Below, piece after piece: positions 54,307-64,000 of a DNA stretch of 64,000 nucleotides; the first letter of the stretch is position 1; the number at the start of each line of letters is the position of its first letter. Where the stretch lies: assembly GCF_000196735.1 (NCBI RefSeq), contig NC_014551.1:3901001-3965000 (forward strand). Reading direction: 5' to 3'. This stretch comes from Bacillus amyloliquefaciens DSM 7 = ATCC 23350 (lineage in GTDB: Bacteria; Bacillota; Bacilli; Bacillales; Bacillaceae). The position numbers and the translations under genes were made by a program. The notes beneath the pieces are model-generated. The model was not told where the DNA came from. It saw nothing but the letters and a program-made list of their open reading frames with translations, and did no database searches.

Positions 54307-56362
54307 ATGCCCGCTAACAATAAACCCAACAGCTTAATCACGGAGAAGTCACCTTACTTACTCCAACACGCCCACAACCCAGTGGACTGGTTCCCATGGG
54401 GAGATGAAGCCTTTGAAAAAGCAAAACGCGAAAACAAGCCGGTTCTTATCAGCATCGGCTATTCGACTTGTCATTGGTGCCACGTAATGGCTCACGAATC
54501 CTTTGAAGACGAAGAAATCGCCGGTATGTTAAATGATAAATTTATAGCCATCAAGGTTGATCGTGAGGAGCGGCCTGATGTGGATTCCGTGTATATGAGA
54601 ATTTGCCAATTGATGACGGGGCAGGGCGGGTGGCCGCTGAATGTGTTCGTCACACCTGATCAGAAGCCGTTTTATGCGGGGACGTATTTTCCGAAGACGA
54701 GCAAATTTAACCGCCCGGGTTTTATCGATGTGCTTGAACATCTGTCCGAAACGTTTGCGAATGATCGGCAGCATGTCGAGGATATCGCGGAAAACGCCGC
54801 CGCTCATCTTGAAGTCAAAGTTCATCCGACCGAGGGCATGCTTGGCGAACAAGCGGTACATGACACGTATCGTCAGCTGGCAGGCGGGTTTGATACGGTG
54901 TACGGCGGGTTCGGCCAGGCTCCGAAATTTCCAATGCCTGATATGCTCCTGTTTCTGCTTCGCTACTACAGCTATACGGGCAAGGAACAGGCATTGGCCG
55001 GCGTAACCAAGACACTCGACGGCATGGCGAACGGCGGTATTTTTGACCACATCGGGTTCGGATTTGCCCGCTACTCGACTGATAATGAATGGCTCGTGCC
55101 GCATTTTGAGAAAATGCTGTATGACAACGCCCTTCTCCTCAGCGCTTATACAGAAGCTTATCGAGCGCTACAAACAGATTGCGACGCAGATCGTGACGTT
55201 TATTCAGCGGGAAATGATGCATGAGGACGGCAGCTTTTTCTCAGCATTAGACGCCGATACAGAAGGCCGCGAGGGGAAATATTACATATGGTCTAAAAAA
55301 GAAATCATGAATCTGCTCGGTGACGAACTCGGCTCACTTTATTGCAAGGTGTATAACATCACAGAACAAGGCAATTTCGAAGGAGAAAACATTCCGAACC
55401 TCATTTTCACGCGGCGTGAGGCCATCCTTGAAGAGACCGGTCTTACTGAACACGAGCTGACCGAACGCCTTGAAGGCGCACGAATAAAATTGCTGGAAGC
55501 GCGGGAAAACAGAAGCTATCCGCACACAGATGACAAGGTGCTGACCTCATGGAACGCGCTCATGATTGCCGGATTGGCAAAAGCCGCAAAGGTATTTCAT
55601 GAGCCGGACTTTCTCAGCATGGCGGAAACAGCGATCCGTTTTCTCGAACGGCATCTTATACCGGACGGGCGCGTCATGGTCCGCTATCGTGAGGGCGAAG
55701 TAAAAAACAAAGGGTTTATCGATGACTACGCTTTTCTGATCTGGGCTTACCTTGAACTGTATGAGGCAGGTTTTAACCCGTCTTATTTGAAGAAAGCGAA
55801 AACGTTATGTACAAGCATGCTGGATCTGTTCTGGGATGAACGGCACGGAGGATTTTTCTTTACCGGGAATGATGCCGAGACCCTTCTTGTGAGAGAAAAA
55901 GAAGTCTACGACGGTGCCGTCCCTTCCGGAAACAGCGCGGCAGCCGTTCAGCTGCTTCGTCTCGGCCGCCTGACGGGTGATGTATCGCTGATTGAAAAAG
56001 CCGAAGCCATGTTTTCCGTTTTTAAACGGGAAATAGAGGCCTATCCGAGCAGCAGCGCTTTCTTCATGCAAAGCGTACTGGCGCACATAATGCCTCAAAA
56101 AGAAATCGTCGTTTTCGGTAGCAAAGATGACCCGGACAGAAAGTGGTTCATTGAAGCGCTTCAGGAGCATTTCACTCCCGCCTATACAATTCTCGCCGCG
56201 GAAAATCCGGAAGAGCTTGCAGGCATTTCTGATTTTGCCGCGGGTTATGAAATGATTGACGGAAAAACGACGGTTTACATTTGTGAGAATTTCACCTGCC
56301 GCAGACCCACCACGGATATTGATGAAGCGATGAATGTATTACAAATCAGCAGCAGAGCCTAG
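54307..56362 (+). pseudogene. yyaL: yyaL (spermatogenesis-associated thioredoxin-like family), frameshifted
   Basis: The N-terminal thioredoxin-like domain ([55 protein letters not shown]) and the (alpha/alpha)6 barrel are encoded in two frames. The first stops at 55224; the second carries on with [18 protein letters not shown] and onward from about 55163 to 56362. Between TEAY and ERYKQ the expected spacer is short by about 14 bases. Adding 14 restores 690 codons, close to the 689-residue B. subtilis YyaL as recalled. The function of the family is unclear. ATG after AAAAGGTGATCCC. Either the gene is dead or two partial proteins are made. Confidence 0.88.
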
Positions 56363-57252
56363 GCGCCCTGTTGCTTTTCTTTTTTCACAAAACGGAATGC
56401 GAGCCATGCGAAGATCATATTGATCACCAGACTCGATATGCAATCATATATTTCATAGCCGCCGGCTGATGAAAATATCGATGGAATGGCGCCGTAAACC
56501 GAATGATCCTCGGTGAGAAAGATAAATAAAAACATATTATTGGCAGCGTGACCGCCCAGGGACAGCTCCAGACTGCCCGTTTTAATCGTGATAAAGGTCC
56601 AGATCACACCAATGGTGACATATCCGATTCCCGCCCAGAGAGCCCCATTTTCCATCTCCGGATTTCCGAAGTGAAGGACGCCGAATAATCCGCCGATGAT
56701 GGCAGTCAGAACCACCGCGTTTGCCGTCAATTTCCCGGCGAACTGAAGCAGAAAACCCCGAAAGAGAAATTCCTCCGCAGAGGTTTGAATCGGCACCAAA
56801 AAGACGGCCGCCGCTAACAGCAGCAGAAAGCGCGAAGCATGGAATTCCTGAAGCGAGAATCGATCCGGGTGGAATAAAAAATCAACCAGCCCCGCAATAA
56901 ACATCAGCAAAATATAAGTGCCGAATCCAAAGAAAATCCTCTTCCAGTTCAGCGACTGATTCGGTGTGATAATAGATAAAAACCGCCGTTTCATAATGAA
57001 ACGAACCGCTATCCAAATGCCTGGAATCGCTATGAAGTAGACGATATGCTGTAAATAAATATCCGCCAGCGGGTCACCTAATGCCAACTCATCCCAGTTT
57101 ATCGTCAATGACGGATTGAACTCGGATATGAGAAGCATATAAAATACGGTCAATATGCTTCCGAATAAGAACAAACCCACTATGACCAGCAGAGAAAGAA
57201 GATATCTCCATACACTATTTTTTCCCTCTGCGGGCCGTACAAAAGTATTCAT
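56359..57252 (-). CDS. yyaK: YyaK, CPBP-family intramembrane protease
   Basis: Membrane protein of 297 residues with about eight hydrophobic segments. The CPBP/Abi motifs are visible as [15 protein letters not shown] (Glu-Glu and Arg), FGVLHFGN (His) and GGHAANNM (His, Asn). Homologues are CAAX-type or bacteriocin-immunity-associated proteases. It is convergent with yyaL, with a 4-base overlap of coding ends. Confidence 0.9.
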   Translation of the reverse strand: MNTFVRPAEGKNSVWRYLLSLLVIVGLFLFGSILTVFYMLLISEFNPSLTINWDELALGDPLADIYLQHIVYFIAIPGIWIAVRFIMKRRFLSIITPNQSLNWKRIFFGFGTYILLMFIAGLVDFLFHPDRFSLQEFHASRFLLLLAAAVFLVPIQTSAEEFLFRGFLLQFAGKLTANAVVLTAIIGGLFGVLHFGNPEMENGALWAGIGYVTIGVIWTFITIKTGSLELSLGGHAANNMFLFIFLTEDHSVYGAIPSIFSSAGGYEIYDCISSLVINMIFAWLAFRFVKKEKQQGA

Positions 57253-57467
57253 ATTTATGCATCAGCTTCCTTTCCTTCAACATTTTACAATAGAAACAGA
57301 AACAGATATAGGAAATTTCATATATTTTTAAGAAGAAAGCGCTATGCCGTTTCCTTCGGCTCTGGTTATTTACACTCTGTTTTTGCCAAAAAAAGACCTT
57401 TATAATGTATTTGTCAGATTAATTTACAGTATTTTCTGATTACAATTGCCAAGTCAGGGGGTTTTTT

Positions 57468-58799
57468 ATGAAACATCAGACATTCTCAAATGTAGCGAAC
57501 CGTTTAGACCGTCTCCCCATTTCACGTGTGCACTATCAAGTATTAACCGCTCTCGGAATCATCTATTTTTTTGATCTCGCTGATCTGTTTACGCTCAGTA
57601 ATGTGGCTCCGGCGCTGATTGAGCATTGGGGTGTAGAGCTGTCCACCATTGCTGACATTACGGCTGCATCCTTCTTGGGCATGTTTTTAGGCGCCTCTCT
57701 CGGCGGAAGGCTGTCCGATCGGATCGGCAGGAAAAAAGCGCTGAATTGTTTTGTCCTTATCTTTTCGATCTCATCTTTTCTGAATGCGCTGGCATGGGAC
57801 ATTCCTTCCTTAATGATTTTCAGATTTTTGACGGGTCTCGGCGTCGCAGCCGCCATGATTGTGACGAACAGCTACTTGGCGGAGTTCTTTCCATCCTCCG
57901 TACGGGGAAAATATATCTCCTTTTGCGCCATGATCGGATTAATCGGCGTTCCCGTCACAAACGTCGTATCCGCTTTTGTCATTCCTTTAGGCTCATGGGG
58001 ATGGCGGCTCGTCTTTGTATGGGGCGCGGCCGGTCTCATTTATTTCTTTTTTATCCGCCGGCTTGAGGAATCGCCGCGCTGGCACGAAAATCGCGGTGCA
58101 TATAACCAGGCAAACGCCATTATGAATCGGCTTGAAACCCGTGTAGAAAAAGAAAAAGGCCCGCTCCCCGCACCGAAAGAAGCAGCAGAAGTACATGCCG
58201 TGAAGCACGCCGGCTACTTAGGACTGTTTCAGGGCAGGAATCTAAAAATCACCATCATCCTGTCAGCGGTATGGATCCTTGAAACCTTTGGCTTTTACGG
58301 CTTTGCCTCATGGGTGCCAAGCCTGCTGAAAAGCAACGGCATCACCATGGAAAAAACGCTGTGGTACAATGTGCTGCACTCTGTCGGGGCCCCGCTTGGC
58401 GCATTGCTCGGATCCATGATATCCGAAAGGTTCCAAAGGAAATGGATTCTGGCCGCAAGCGCTTTTCTGACTGCAGTCGCCGGGCTGCTGTACGGCATGA
58501 CGTTTATTCCCGTCATGATTATTGTGTTTGGATTTGTCGTCAACGTCACAGAACGGATATTCACCTCAAATCTATACGCATACACATCAGAGCCGTATCC
58601 TACGGAATATCGCTCGGCAGGGAGCGGGCTGGCGTACGGGCTCGGCCGTTTTTCCAACATATTCGGCTCTTTGCTCGTCGGATTTATTGCCATAAAGCTC
58701 GGCTACATCAGCGTCTTTTTGTTTATCGGCGGCTGCTGGCTCCTATGTTCCGTTCTGTTAATCCTCTTCGGCCCGAAAACAAATGCACAGCAAATTTAA
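57468..58799 (+). CDS. yyaJ: YyaJ, MFS transporter
   Basis: Major facilitator protein of 443 residues of the sugar/aromatic-acid (NiaP-like) type. It has FFDLADLFTLSNVAPALIEHWG in segment 1 and GGRLSDRIGRKKAL in loop 2-3, with ESPRWHENRG in the central loop and PYPTEYRSAGSGLAYGLGR late in the protein. Its B. subtilis counterpart is a putative transporter; nicotinate or related acids are possible substrates. ATG after AAGTCAGGGGG. Confidence 0.9.
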   Translation: MKHQTFSNVANRLDRLPISRVHYQVLTALGIIYFFDLADLFTLSNVAPALIEHWGVELSTIADITAASFLGMFLGASLGGRLSDRIGRKKALNCFVLIFSISSFLNALAWDIPSLMIFRFLTGLGVAAAMIVTNSYLAEFFPSSVRGKYISFCAMIGLIGVPVTNVVSAFVIPLGSWGWRLVFVWGAAGLIYFFFIRRLEESPRWHENRGAYNQANAIMNRLETRVEKEKGPLPAPKEAAEVHAVKHAGYLGLFQGRNLKITIILSAVWILETFGFYGFASWVPSLLKSNGITMEKTLWYNVLHSVGAPLGALLGSMISERFQRKWILAASAFLTAVAGLLYGMTFIPVMIIVFGFVVNVTERIFTSNLYAYTSEPYPTEYRSAGSGLAYGLGRFSNIFGSLLVGFIAIKLGYISVFLFIGGCWLLCSVLLILFGPKTNAQQI

Positions 58800-58807
58800 A
58801 CAATAAA

Positions 58808-58832
58808 ACAGTGCGGACTCACTCCGCACTGT
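58808..58832. terminator. Bidirectional terminator
   Basis: ACAGTGCGG/CCGCACTGT arms between convergent yyaJ and yyaH. Confidence 0.75.
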
Positions 58833-59212
58833 TACACTGTGATTTCTATCAAATTGCCTTCCCAATCCTCTATCACGCTCTCATAATATCCGTCACCCGT
58901 CACGCGCGGGCCGCTTACAACCTGAAATCCGTCGTTTTTAAACGTCTCCGTCAGTTCATTCACCCGCTCCTTGCTGCCTGTAGAAAATGCGAGATGCGCC
59001 CACCCGGTCATATTCTGTGACGGCGTTTCCTCAATGCCGCCTTTTTTCATAATTTCCAGCCGGCATCCGGAGTCAAATGAAAGAAAATACGATTTGAAAT
59101 CCTTTTTCTCATTATGATAAAGGTCATTGGCTTTTGCGCCAAAGTATTTCTCATAAAACTCTTTCATTCGTTCTAAATCTTTCACCCATATCGCTGCATG
59201 TTCAATTTTCAT
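58832..59212 (-). CDS. yyaH: YyaH, glyoxalase-fold protein
   Basis: VOC-fold protein of 126 residues: [20 protein letters not shown] with [10 protein letters not shown], a central [22 protein letters not shown] and a final [14 protein letters not shown]. The His, Glu metal-ligand pattern suggests a lyase or dioxygenase. Length and order between yyaJ and ccpB match B. subtilis, although maa (yyaI), which I recall between yyaJ and yyaH there, is absent. Confidence 0.88.
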   Translation of the reverse strand: MKIEHAAIWVKDLERMKEFYEKYFGAKANDLYHNEKKDFKSYFLSFDSGCRLEIMKKGGIEETPSQNMTGWAHLAFSTGSKERVNELTETFKNDGFQVVSGPRVTGDGYYESVIEDWEGNLIEITV

Positions 59213-59268
59213 ATGTCCGCCTCCTTTTTTTTCTCAATCTATTTATAAGCCATGAAATCCATTTCAGC

Positions 59269-60208
59269 TCAAGTCTTTTTCCGCTGAAATTGGTGCATAA
59301 TTTGTTTTTTAGCCGTTTCTCCGTTCAAAAACAGCAAAAACGCTTCCTTTCCGACCCGTTCCAAATGAAGTTCCAAGGAAGGAATATTCAAAGCCCGGCT
59401 GACGCTCACATTTCCCTCGCCGATGATCTCCACGTCCCATTTCTGTTCTTTCGCAAACTGGTACAAGCCGGCAGCCACATCATCACTGTGTGCATAAATA
59501 GCCGTCGGCGGCTTGCTGAAACCCCGGAAGTGCTCACCAGCACGCTTTCCGTCGTCCATATCGTGGCATCCGATTAGAATGCGGGTTTCATCAAAAGAAC
59601 CGAAAACTGCTTTATAGGCGTTTACCTTATCGGTCGTACTTGGGCTTTTTGCCGCTTCCCGCACACATGTAAAAGCAACGTCTCGATGCCCGCGGTTTTT
59701 CAAATACAAAAAGCTCTCTCTGTATGCCGCCTGTCTGTCATTATAAGCGCAGGGAATCGCTTGGTGCTGTGTATATTCACAGGCGACAATGGGGCCGTAT
59801 TCAAGGTAAGGCACGGCTGTTTCCCATTCATTCGCGCGGGAGGTGACAAATCAGTCCGTCAATCTTTTTCATTTTCAACAGTTCGAAATATGTAATCTCT
59901 ATAGCGGGGTCATAGTTGGTGGGGAGAAGAGTTGTCACGTAATCATGGGCAAACGCTTCCTTCGTGATACCGTTTACAATTTTGTCAAAGCAGGGATGAT
60001 CACTGTACGGCAATATCACGCCGATCGTATTGGTCTTTCCGCGAATCAGATCAATGGCGGTTCGATTAGGCGTATAATCCAGCTCCTTCATCACTTGATT
60101 CACAAGACGCCTTTTCTCCTCAGATACGTACGGATGGTTGTTTAGCACGCGTGATACGGTAGCCACCGACACATTCGCCAGTTTCGCAATCTCTTTTATA
60201 TTTGCCAT
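59269..60208 (-). pseudogene. ccpB: ccpB (LacI-family regulator), frameshifted
   Basis: The N-terminal part (MANIKEIAKLANVSVATVSR with VLNNHPYVSE, from ATG 60208 after TGGAGGAG) runs to DGLICHLPRE and a stop at 59828. The rest of the periplasmic-binding-like domain continues in another frame, reading TSRANEWETAVPYLEYGPIV and onward to 59269. Removing one base near 59842 joins DGLIC to TSRANEWE and gives 312 codons, about the length of B. subtilis CcpB. CcpB is a CcpA paralogue in carbon catabolite control; here the DNA-binding part alone could be made. Confidence 0.88.
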
Positions 60209-60230
60209 GTGCTCCTCCATTTTCGGTAAT

Positions 60231-60263
60231 AAAAAAGCAGCAAGAGTGAATTTCTCTTACTGC
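60231..60263 (-). terminator. exoA terminator
   Basis: GCAGTAAGAG/CTCTTGCTGC arms followed by six Ts on the minus strand. Confidence 0.82.
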
Positions 60264-60270
60264 TATCTCA

Positions 60271-61029
60271 TCATAAATCCAGTGTCATTTCAACAGGGCA
60301 ATGGTCCGAACCCATGATATCGGCACAAATGGCCGCCTGGGTGATCCGCTGCTTCAGCCTGTCTGAAACAATAACATAATCAAGCCGCCAGCCGATATTT
60401 TTCTCGCGTGCATTCGTCCTGTAAGACCACCAGGAATACGCGCCTTCCTGATCGGGATATAAATAGCGGAATGAGTCGGTAAATCCGGCATTCAGCAGTA
60501 CGCTGAACGCTTCCCGCTCCTGATCCGAGAAACCTGCGTTCTTTCGGTTGGCTTTTGGGTTCTTCAAGTCTATCTCCCTGTGCGCAACATTCAAATCGCC
60601 GCATAATATCACAGGCTTCTTCTGATCAAGCTTTTGCAGATAATCCTTAAAATCCGCTTCCCACTGAAGACGGTAATCAATTCGCTCTAACCCGCGTTTG
60701 GCATTTGGCGTGTAACAGTTGACGACGAACACATTCTCAAACTCAAGCGTGATCACCCGTCCTTCTTGATCATGGTCGTCAATTCCCAATCCATAAGAAA
60801 CTTGCAGCGGCTTTACTTTCGAAAAAACAGCCGTCCCTGAGTAGCCTTTTTTCACTGCATAGTTCCAATAGTCATGGTATCCTTCAGGCTGCAATGATAC
60901 TTGTCCGTCCTGTACTTTTGTTTCTTGCAGACAAAGAATATCGGCTTTCGTTTCCTGCAGGCAAGTATTGATATCTATCTTTTTCATCACGGCACGCAAG
61001 CCGTTTACATTCCAAGAAATCAGTTTCAT
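60271..61029 (-). CDS. exoA: Exodeoxyribonuclease III / AP endonuclease ExoA
   Basis: Xth-family DNA repair enzyme of 252 residues, the B. subtilis length. Motifs: ISWNVNGLRAV, LCLQETKVQ (metal-binding Glu), NCYTPNAKRGLERIDYR, GDLNVAHREIDL and the C-terminal GSDHCPVEM with catalytic His. It cuts at abasic sites, also during spore outgrowth. The ATG at 61029 follows GGGAGGGAACAC. Confidence 0.96.
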   Translation of the reverse strand: MKLISWNVNGLRAVMKKIDINTCLQETKADILCLQETKVQDGQVSLQPEGYHDYWNYAVKKGYSGTAVFSKVKPLQVSYGLGIDDHDQEGRVITLEFENVFVVNCYTPNAKRGLERIDYRLQWEADFKDYLQKLDQKKPVILCGDLNVAHREIDLKNPKANRKNAGFSDQEREAFSVLLNAGFTDSFRYLYPDQEGAYSWWSYRTNAREKNIGWRLDYVIVSDRLKQRITQAAICADIMGSDHCPVEMTLDL

Positions 61030-61067
61030 GTGTTCCCTCCCGCCCGGCTCAGCCGGTATTAACAATC

Positions 61068-61595
61068 TTACTTCAGTGTTTCAATGTTTCTGCCCTCTAA
61101 TGCCAGCAGCTGCTTTTTCATTTCTAAACCGCCTCTGAATCCGGTCAGTTTGCCGTTTTTCCCGATGACACGATGACATGGAACCGTAATCAACACCGGA
61201 TTTGCCCCGATTGCGGCGCCCACGGCTCTTACGGCTGTCGGTTTCTGAATCATTTCTGCAATATCCGAATAGAAGTATGTCTCACCGTACGGTATGTCCA
61301 TCAGCGCTTGCCATACAGCCAGCTGAAATTCTGTTCCGTAAAGATCCAGCGGCACTGAAAATGCTGATCTGCCGTTTTCGATGTACTCGGACAGCTCTGC
61401 CGTGTAAGGCGCCAGTTTTTCATCATCACGCACCAAGCGGTGTTGCGGCATTGCTTTTCCTGTCCACCGCTCAAGCTCTTCAAAGTTTCCATGATTCGAA
61501 CCTATAAAGCAAAGCCCCGTAGAAGTGGCGGCTGTATACAGACTCCACTCATTCCGTGTGAAGAGTGTCCAATAAACCATAGTCTCTTTACTCAT
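61068..61595 (-). CDS. adaB: Methylated-DNA-cysteine methyltransferase (AdaB-type)
   Basis: O6-alkylguanine repair protein of 175 residues. The acceptor Cys is in LITVPCHRVIGKNGKLTGFRGG, and the helix-turn-helix region reads QALMDIPYGETYFYSDIAEMIQ. Each molecule repairs one base and is then spent. It overlaps adaA by 8 bases, as expected for an adaAB operon. In B. subtilis, as I recall, adaAB lies elsewhere. Confidence 0.92.
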   Translation of the reverse strand: MSKETMVYWTLFTRNEWSLYTAATSTGLCFIGSNHGNFEELERWTGKAMPQHRLVRDDEKLAPYTAELSEYIENGRSAFSVPLDLYGTEFQLAVWQALMDIPYGETYFYSDIAEMIQKPTAVRAVGAAIGANPVLITVPCHRVIGKNGKLTGFRGGLEMKKQLLALEGRNIETLK

Positions 61596-62175
61596 AGTGA
61601 ATCTCTCCCCGTCCCTTTCCGGCAGTTTTTCTGTATGCTGTAGGCGAACTTCCCGTTCTCTTTTTAAAAAGAGTCGCGAAATGTGCTGTGTTTGGAATTC
61701 CGACAGTCAGAGCGATCTCCATAACTGTCTTATCAGTATAGAGTAAAAGGTGTTCCGCCTTCGTCAGTCTTTTTATCTGAATATACTCAATGGGAGACAG
61801 CCCCCTGATTTTTTTAAATGTCCGCTGCAAATGATAGGGGCTGCCGTGACACATATCGGCCAGCACGCTCAGAGTCAGTGATTCGTGATAGTGGCTGTCA
61901 ATATACTCGGTGATTTGCGCAATCCATTCTTCATCAGGAAGACGCAGACCGTTGGGACGGCACCTTTTACAGGGACGAAAATTTCTCTCCAGCGCTGCAT
62001 CAGCCGTATCAAATACCAGCACGTTTTTCTTATTCGGAACTCTCGACTTACAAGAAGGCCGGCAGAAAATCCCCGTCGTTTTTACGGCATAATAAAATGT
62101 CCCATCATAGGAAGCATCATTGTGAATGATTGCATTCCACTTTTCATCTGTCAGGATATTTCTTTCCGTTTTCAT
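61588..62175 (-). CDS. adaA: AdaA methylphosphotriester repair protein and activator
   Basis: Protein of 195 residues. The N-terminal Ada zinc domain has the four Cys ligands in IFCRPSCKSR and RPCKRCRPNG; the first accepts methyl from phosphotriesters. The C-terminal AraC-type DNA-binding domain reads LTLSVLADMCHGSPYHLQRTFKKI and GIPNTAHFATLFKKRTGSSPTAYR. Methylated AdaA activates its own operon. ATG 62175 follows AGGGGGTGG. Confidence 0.93.
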   Translation of the reverse strand: MKTERNILTDEKWNAIIHNDASYDGTFYYAVKTTGIFCRPSCKSRVPNKKNVLVFDTADAALERNFRPCKRCRPNGLRLPDEEWIAQITEYIDSHYHESLTLSVLADMCHGSPYHLQRTFKKIRGLSPIEYIQIKRLTKAEHLLLYTDKTVMEIALTVGIPNTAHFATLFKKRTGSSPTAYRKTAGKGRGEIHYE

Positions 62176-62278
62176 CTCAGCCACCCCCTGTTTCTCAGTA
62201 TAAACAAATCCATTACATAAGTACGCTTATTTGAATAGAGGAGCAAGATAACAAAGATAAGACTCAGAAGCATTTCTA

Positions 62279-62294
62279 TGTTTCATGTGGAACA
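62279..62294. other. parS-like site
   Basis: TGTTTCATGTGGAACA; its complement TGTTCCACATGAAACA differs from TGTTNCACGTGAAACA at one position. Intergenic between adaA and rpsR. Confidence 0.78.
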
Positions 62295-62321
62295 TTTCGG
62301 CAGGGGGTTGAGTGATATAAA

Positions 62322-62354
62322 AAAAGAGCAGGAGCCCGCGGGCTCTTGCTCTTT
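62322..62354 (-). terminator. rpsF-ssb-rpsR operon terminator
   Basis: AAAAGAGCAAGAGCCC and its near-complement form a 16-bp stem with T-run on the minus strand, shortly after rpsR. Confidence 0.9.
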
Positions 62355-62363
62355 TCTTTCGGC

Positions 62364-62624
<261 letters not shown>

Positions 62625-62646
62625 TTATGAATATAGCGATAATCTA

Positions 62647-63165
62647 TTAGAACGGAAGATCATCATCCGAGATGTCAATCGGCTTGCCGTCGTTGGCAAA
62701 TGGATCATCATTAAAGCTGTTCCCTTGATTTCTTCTCTGGTTGTTCTGATTTCCGCCGAACGGATTATCATTTTGGCCTCCGCCAAAGTATTGGCCTCCG
62801 CCGCTGTTTCCTTCGTTGTATCCGCCTGAACCAGAACCGCCGCTGTTTTTAGGCTCAAGAAATTGAACACTTTCAGCTTGGACTTCTGTCACGAAGACAC
62901 GCTGTCCCTGCTGATTTTCATAATTTCTTGTCTGAAGACGGCCGTCTACGCCGGCAAGGCTTCCTTTTTTAAGAAAGTTTGCAACGTTTTCGGCTTGTTT
63001 TCTCCAAGTGACACAATTAATGAAATCGGCTTCACGTTCTCCAGACTGGTTCGTGAATGTACGATTCACAGCTAGAGTAAACGTGGCGACAGCCGCACCG
63101 CTTGGCGTATAACGAAGCTCTGGGTCTTTTGTTAGTCTTCCGACTAATACAACTCGGTTAAGCAT
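62647..63165 (-). CDS. ssb: Single-stranded DNA-binding protein SsbA
   Basis: Essential SSB of 172 residues: an N-terminal OB fold ([43 protein letters not shown]), a Gly/Asn/Gln-rich linker and the acidic partner-binding tip [12 protein letters not shown] 63165 after AAAGGTGG. Between rpsF and rpsR. Confidence 0.98.
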   Translation of the reverse strand: MLNRVVLVGRLTKDPELRYTPSGAAVATFTLAVNRTFTNQSGEREADFINCVTWRKQAENVANFLKKGSLAGVDGRLQTRNYENQQGQRVFVTEVQAESVQFLEPKNSGGSGSGGYNEGNSGGGQYFGGGQNDNPFGGNQNNQRRNQGNSFNDDPFANDGKPIDISDDDLPF

Positions 63166-63204
63166 ATGAAAGACCACCTTTTAACATTATATATTTCAAA
63201 TTGC

Positions 63205-63541
<337 letters not shown>

Positions 63542-63567
63542 AATAATTCTATTACTCACAAGTTTAT

Positions 63568-63596
63568 ATTATACCAAAGCTCTTGTCCCTTTACAA
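63568..63596 (-). promoter_or_regulatory. rpsF operon promoter
   Basis: TTGTAA, 17 bases, TATAAT on the minus strand, about 75 bases upstream of rpsF. Confidence 0.85.
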
Positions 63597-63603
63597 CTGT
63601 GTC

Positions 63604-64000
63604 CTATACATTAAATCGGAAATGAATGACATCTCCGTCTTGGACTACATATTCCTTACCTTCCAGACGCACTTTTCCGGCTTCTTTCGCTCCGGACATT
63701 CCGCCGCCTGCCAAAAGGTCTTCATAAGCAACCGTTTCAGCGCGGATAAAGCCGCGTTCAAAGTCTGTGTGGATGATACCCGCACACTCAGGAGCTTTCA
63801 TGCCTTTTCTGAATGTCCAAGCGCGCACTTCCTGTTCCCCCGCCGTAAAGTATGTCGCAAGGCCGAGAAGAGAGTATGACGCTTTAATCAGCTGATCAAG
63901 ACCTGATTCTTCGATGCCGAGCTCTTCAAGGAACATTTGCTTTTCTTCGCCTTCCAATTCAGCAATTTCAGACTCGATTTTTGCACAGACGACGATAACC
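63604..64000 (-). CDS. ychF: YchF/OLA1-type GTPase/ATPase, C-terminal part
   Basis: The last 131 residues of a YchF-family P-loop NTPase ([40 protein letters not shown], then the TGS domain ending [18 protein letters not shown]). YchF binds ribosomes and prefers ATP. The rest lies beyond the window edge. It corresponds to B. subtilis yyaF and converges on nothing; rpsF follows in the same direction. Confidence 0.96.
   Translation of the reverse strand, partial: VIVVCAKIESEIAELEGEEKQMFLEELGIEESGLDQLIKASYSLLGLATYFTAGEQEVRAWTFRKGMKAPECAGIIHTDFERGFIRAETVAYEDLLAGGGMSGAKEAGKVRLEGKEYVVQDGDVIHFRFNV

Noticed and set aside
54529-55104. Long antisense ORF within yyaL
   Set aside because: Shadow of the yyaL coding frame; the sense strand has clear thioredoxin-like motifs.

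Overview
This window is a chromosomal segment close to the replication origin of a Bacillus of the B. subtilis group, most likely the B. amyloliquefaciens/B. velezensis branch. The order rocF-rocE-rocD-rocR, htrC, walJIHKR, Lys-Glu-Asp-Phe tRNAs, purA, yycE, dnaC, rplI, gdpP, yybS, cotF, yybR, ppaC and then yyaL, yyaK, yyaJ, yyaH, ccpB, exoA, rpsR, ssb, rpsF, ychF is the B. subtilis order leading to the origin. Protein lengths recalled from B. subtilis agree closely. Accessory genes break this backbone at several points. Three parS-like sites, recognised by Spo0J/ParB, fit an origin-proximal location. Gene families, synteny and recalled lengths come from memory; no search was run.

Layout. 1-3.1 kb: an incomplete secreted protein, an aldo/keto reductase, an acetyltransferase and a Rap-Phr signalling pair. 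3.1-9.7 kb: the arginine catabolic genes rocDEF and their activator rocR, with an orphan SdpR/SdpI-like repressor-immunity pair inserted between the two divergent units. 9.8-14.7 kb: an MFS transporter, a YkoGH-like two-component system and a divergent secreted four-PepSY protein that share a phased TTCAG operator array. 14.9-22.7 kb: a 27-codon small gene, htrC, the essential cell-wall regulator operon walRKHIJ and four tRNAs. 22.9-27.2 kb: purA with PurR boxes, yycE, dnaC and small genes.

27.5-33.7 kb: an apparent six-gene operon (kinase-fold protein, PIG-L deacetylase, two paralogous GT4 glycosyltransferases, ATP-grasp ligase, CotS-like phosphotransferase) with a possible mother-cell sporulation promoter. 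It is the best candidate here for an undescribed pathway. 33.8-40.8 kb: rplI-gdpP-yybS, a small membrane protein, cotF, yybR, ppaC and an EamA exporter. 41-44.2 kb: levansucrase sacB with its antiterminator-controlled leader and endolevanase levB. 44.3-50.9 kb: regulators (GntR, two MarR), a DinB-family protein, an MFS exporter, a nitroreductase operon, a YitT-family protein and a GNAT enzyme.

50.9-56.4 kb: a recombination-prone region at the 5' end of yyaL. It holds two decayed fragments of a second yyaL 5' end flanking an ArsR-hydrolase module, a frameshifted toxin-like gene with a putative immunity gene, a rap relic, and yyaL itself broken by a small deletion. 56.4-64 kb: yyaK, yyaJ, yyaH, a frameshifted ccpB, exoA, an adaAB alkylation-repair pair and the rpsF-ssb-rpsR operon, ending inside ychF.
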